Below, one piece after another: positions 41,937-44,348 of a DNA stretch of 44,348 bases. The notes under the pieces are model-generated. The model searched no databases. It was not told where the DNA came from and saw only the letters and a list, made by a program, of their open reading frames with translations. The position numbers were made by a program, and so were the translations under genes. Origin of the DNA: Rhodospirillaceae bacterium (lineage in GTDB: Bacteria > Pseudomonadota > Alphaproteobacteria > CACIAM-22H2). How positions within the stretch are numbered: position 1 is the first letter of the stretch; each line of letters begins with the position of its first letter. The stretch is taken from positions 1 through 44,348 of the forward strand of contig JAIXXA010000126.1 in assembly GCA_027490975.1 (NCBI GenBank), given 5' to 3'.

Positions 41937-44021
41937 TTAGCTGGCCCCGCCCGCCAGGATCGCGAGCAGCAGGATTGCGACAATGTTGATGATCTTGATC
42001 ATCGAATTTACCGCAGGCCCGGCCGTGTCCTTGTAGGGGTCGCCGACCGTATCGCCGGTGACGGCCGCCTTGTGGGCGTCCGACCCCTTGCCGCCGTAAT
42101 GGCCCTCTTCGATGTACTTCTTGGCATTGTCCCAAGCGCCGCCGCCCGAGGTCATCGAGATGGCGACGAACAGGCCCGTGACGATCGTGCCGAGCAGCAT
42201 CGCCCCCATCGCGGCAAAGGCCTGCGCCTGGCCCGCAACGAGATTGATCACCACATAGAGCACGACTGGTGCCAGGACCGGCAGCAGCGAGGGCACGATC
42301 ATTTCCTTGATCGCCGCCGCCGTCAGCATGTCGACCGCGCGGCCATAGTCGGGCTTTGCGGTGCCTTCCATGATGCCCTTGATCTCGCGGAACTGGCGGC
42401 GCACTTCTTCGACGACCGAAGCCGCCGCCTTGCCGACCGCCGTCATGCCCATTGCCCCGAACAGGAAGGGCAGCGAGCCGCCGATGAACAGACCCACGAC
42501 CACGTACGGGTTCGTGAGGCTGAAATTCACCGAGTCGGCGATGTTGGGGAAGTAGTGCTTGAGGTCGTAGATGTAGGCCGCAAAAAGCACGACCGCCGCA
42601 AGGCCGGCCGAACCGATGGCATAGCCCTTGGTCACGGCTTTCGTCGTGTTGCCGACCGCATCGAGCGCGTCGGTGAACTTGCGCACTTCCTTGGGCAGAC
42701 CCGACATTTCGGCAATGCCGCCGGCATTGTCGGTGACGGGGCCGTAGGCATCGAGTGCGACGACGATCCCGGCCAAAGCCAGCATCGTGGTTGCCGCGAT
42801 GCCGATCCCGTAGAGACCGCCGGTGATGTGCGCGACCAAGATACCCACGCAGATCACGACGACGGGCAGGAATGTGGATTCGAGCGACACGGCCAGCCCC
42901 TGTATCACGTTGGTACCGTGGCCGGTCTGCGACGCGTGGGCAACCGAGCGCACCGGGCGATACTCCGTGCCCGTATAGTACTCGGTGATCCACACCAGCA
43001 GCGCTGTAACGCCCATGCCGACAAGCGCGCACACGAACATGCCGAAGCCGGTCGAGTCGCCGATCTTCGTGTCCAAGCCCACATACTGCTGCGTCACCAC
43101 AAAGATGAGCCCGGTCGAGATCACGCCGGTCACGATCAGCGCCTTGTAGAGCGCCATCATGATGTTGTTGTCTGCGCCGAGCTTGACGAAGTAGGTGCCC
43201 ACAACCGAGGCCGCGATGCACACGCCCGCGATCAGCAGCGGATACATCATCATGGTCAGCGTCTGCTCGCCCGTGAAGAAAATCGCGGCCAGCAGCATGG
43301 TGGCGACAATCGTTACCGCATAGGTTTCGAACAGGTCGGCCGCCATGCCGGCGCAGTCGCCGACATTGTCGCCCACGTTGTCGGCGATCACGGCCGGGTT
43401 GCGCGGATCGTCTTCGGGAATGCCCGCCTCGACCTTGCCCACGAGGTCCGCACCGACGTCGGCACCCTTCGTGAAGATGCCGCCGCCCAAGCGCGCGAAG
43501 ATCGAGATCAGCGACGCACCGAACGACAAGGCGACGAGCGCTTCGATGGTGGCGCGCGACGTGGCCCCCTTCCAGTTGCTGAGCACGCCGAAATAGCCTG
43601 CAACGCCGAGCAGGCCCAAGCCCACCACCAGCAAGCCGGTGATCGCACCTGCTTTGAACGCGATGTCGAGGGCCGGCTGCAGGCCGCCGCGCGCGGCTTC
43701 AGCCGTGCGCACGTTGGCACGCACCGACACGTTCATGCCGACGTAACCTGCTGCTCCCGAGAGCACGGCACCGACGACGAAGCCGAGTGCGACATGGATG
43801 CCCAAAGTGAAGACGAGGATCAGCGTGACAACCGCCCCCACGATCGCGATCGTTCGGTACTGGCGATTGAGATAGGCGGCCGCCCCTTCCGCGATCGCCG
43901 CCGCAATGTTGCGCATCGTTTCGTTGCCTTGAGGCGCGGCAACGACCTGGCGATACGCGACGATCCCGTAAAGGATCGCCAGAATACCGCAGGCAATAAT
44001 CAGCCAAAACGCACCGGACAT
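41937..44021 (-). CDS. hppA: K+-independent proton-translocating pyrophosphatase
   Basis: A 694-residue membrane pump that couples PPi hydrolysis to proton export, with about 16 hydrophobic helices. The acidic substrate site is visible ([54 protein letters not shown]), plus the second site [17 protein letters not shown] and the C-terminal [22 protein letters not shown]. The determinant [10 protein letters not shown] has Lys and Thr where K+-dependent enzymes have Ala and Gly/Ala, so it is the K+-independent type. ATG 44021 follows GGGGGT by eight bases. Confidence 0.97.
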   Translation of the reverse strand: MSGAFWLIIACGILAILYGIVAYRQVVAAPQGNETMRNIAAAIAEGAAAYLNRQYRTIAIVGAVVTLILVFTLGIHVALGFVVGAVLSGAAGYVGMNVSVRANVRTAEAARGGLQPALDIAFKAGAITGLLVVGLGLLGVAGYFGVLSNWKGATSRATIEALVALSFGASLISIFARLGGGIFTKGADVGADLVGKVEAGIPEDDPRNPAVIADNVGDNVGDCAGMAADLFETYAVTIVATMLLAAIFFTGEQTLTMMMYPLLIAGVCIAASVVGTYFVKLGADNNIMMALYKALIVTGVISTGLIFVVTQQYVGLDTKIGDSTGFGMFVCALVGMGVTALLVWITEYYTGTEYRPVRSVAHASQTGHGTNVIQGLAVSLESTFLPVVVICVGILVAHITGGLYGIGIAATTMLALAGIVVALDAYGPVTDNAGGIAEMSGLPKEVRKFTDALDAVGNTTKAVTKGYAIGSAGLAAVVLFAAYIYDLKHYFPNIADSVNFSLTNPYVVVGLFIGGSLPFLFGAMGMTAVGKAAASVVEEVRRQFREIKGIMEGTAKPDYGRAVDMLTAAAIKEMIVPSLLPVLAPVVLYVVINLVAGQAQAFAAMGAMLLGTIVTGLFVAISMTSGGGAWDNAKKYIEEGHYGGKGSDAHKAAVTGDTVGDPYKDTAGPAVNSMIKIINIVAILLLAILAGGAS

Positions 44022-44198
44022 GACAGTAAACCCCCATTTTTTATTGTGGTTCAATTCATTGCACGAAGACTCGCGGACACCGCAAAACTTCGGGTTCGCG
44101 AAGATGCCAGATGGTATGTGCGCACGCAAGAACTTGCGAAATAGGGATGTTTCGCGCCTAATCCGGCCTTCGCCATCCGAAAATGCGAGTGAACGCCA
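44022..44198. promoter_or_regulatory. Divergent spacer hppA / NnrU-like gene
   Basis: 177 bp between diverging genes. The A/T-rich patch at 44036-44060 is next to the hppA start. No clear -35/-10 pair or operator was identified. Confidence 0.3.
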
Positions 44199-44348
44199 AT
44201 GTCGATGCTGATCTTCGGTTTGTTGCTGTTCTTGGGTACCCATCTCGTCACGACGTTGCGCGGGACCCGGGCAAACCTGCGCGAACGCTTCGGCGCGAAC
44301 GGCTACAAGATCGGCTATACGGCGTTGTCGCTGGCCGGGCTCGTGCTC
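44199..44348 (+). CDS. NnrU-family membrane protein, N-terminal part (cut by window edge)
   Basis: The frame opens at ATG 44199 and runs to the window end, 50 codons. [48 protein letters not shown] matches the N-terminus of NnrU proteins: a first membrane helix with the conserved GTHL, an R-rich loop, then the start of a second helix after the Gly-Tyr segment. NnrU is linked to denitrification in some species, but homologues occur widely. Only the first third is visible. Confidence 0.82.
   Translation, partial: MSMLIFGLLLFLGTHLVTTLRGTRANLRERFGANGYKIGYTALSLAGLVL

Overview
The window is about 44 kb of GC-rich chromosomal DNA from an alphaproteobacterium, most likely a Rhodospirillales-type flagellated heterotroph. 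Support for this: the gene orders typical of that class (aminotransferase-hom-glpX-recJ; bc1 chaperone-yceD-rpmF-plsX-fabH-ihfA-merR with bamE divergent; fliL-fliM-DUF6468-motE-cheY-cheZ), GTTC-N7-GTTC-like boxes in front of recA, the extended N-termini of S9 and RecA, and a K+-independent proton pyrophosphatase. No rRNA or tRNA gene, insertion sequence, prophage or CRISPR array was recognised; most of the DNA reads as core genome with short spacers.

Layout. 1-369: start of a sensor histidine kinase, cut by the window edge. 416-5698 (minus): class-I aminotransferase, homoserine dehydrogenase, class II fructose bisphosphatase and RecJ, mostly joined by 4-bp stop/start overlaps. 6008-6963 (plus): AzlC/AzlD exporter. 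7022-8777 (minus): TetR regulator and Old Yellow Enzyme with a two-site operator. 8855-10176 (minus): DUF3750 and GFA-family proteins. 10177-10680: the only long gene-free stretch. 10681-13499: proline/alanine-rich lipoprotein divergent from class I PHA synthase. 13581-16787 (plus): a secreted DUF1800 protein that seems to carry an inserted xylan-binding-like module, plus a Tat/lipobox DUF1501 protein. 16820-18887: acetyltransferase, Asd and a small exported protein. 18881-21929 (minus): gamma-carbonic anhydrase, ArgC, an acetyltransferase, then S9 and L13. 22099-23874: thioesterase, divergent crotonase and CoA-binding protein. 23891-27926 (minus): AlaS and RecA. 28161-36583 (minus): flagellar/chemotaxis block (two FliL paralogues, FliM, DUF6468, MotE, CheY, CheZ, a large frameshifted repeat protein). 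36661-41225 (minus): MerR regulator, IhfA, FabH, PlsX, L32, YceD and a cytochrome bc1 assembly chaperone. 41364-44348: BamE (plus), HppA (minus), and the start of an NnrU-like membrane protein (plus).

How the genes relate. Hom and Asd are two steps of the aspartate-family pathway at two loci. YceD/L32/PlsX/FabH links ribosome assembly with phospholipid and fatty-acid initiation. The flagellar block codes for switch, stator-associated and signalling proteins of one motor.

Least described parts: the DUF1800/DUF1501 pair with its putative carbohydrate-binding insertion; three boxes upstream of recA repeated at exactly 33-bp intervals; tandem FliL copies; a CheZ with a histone-H1-like lysine tail; a frameshift in the large repeat protein; and an azlC with no ordinary start codon at the expected place. 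All calls come from reading the sequence; no database search was run.
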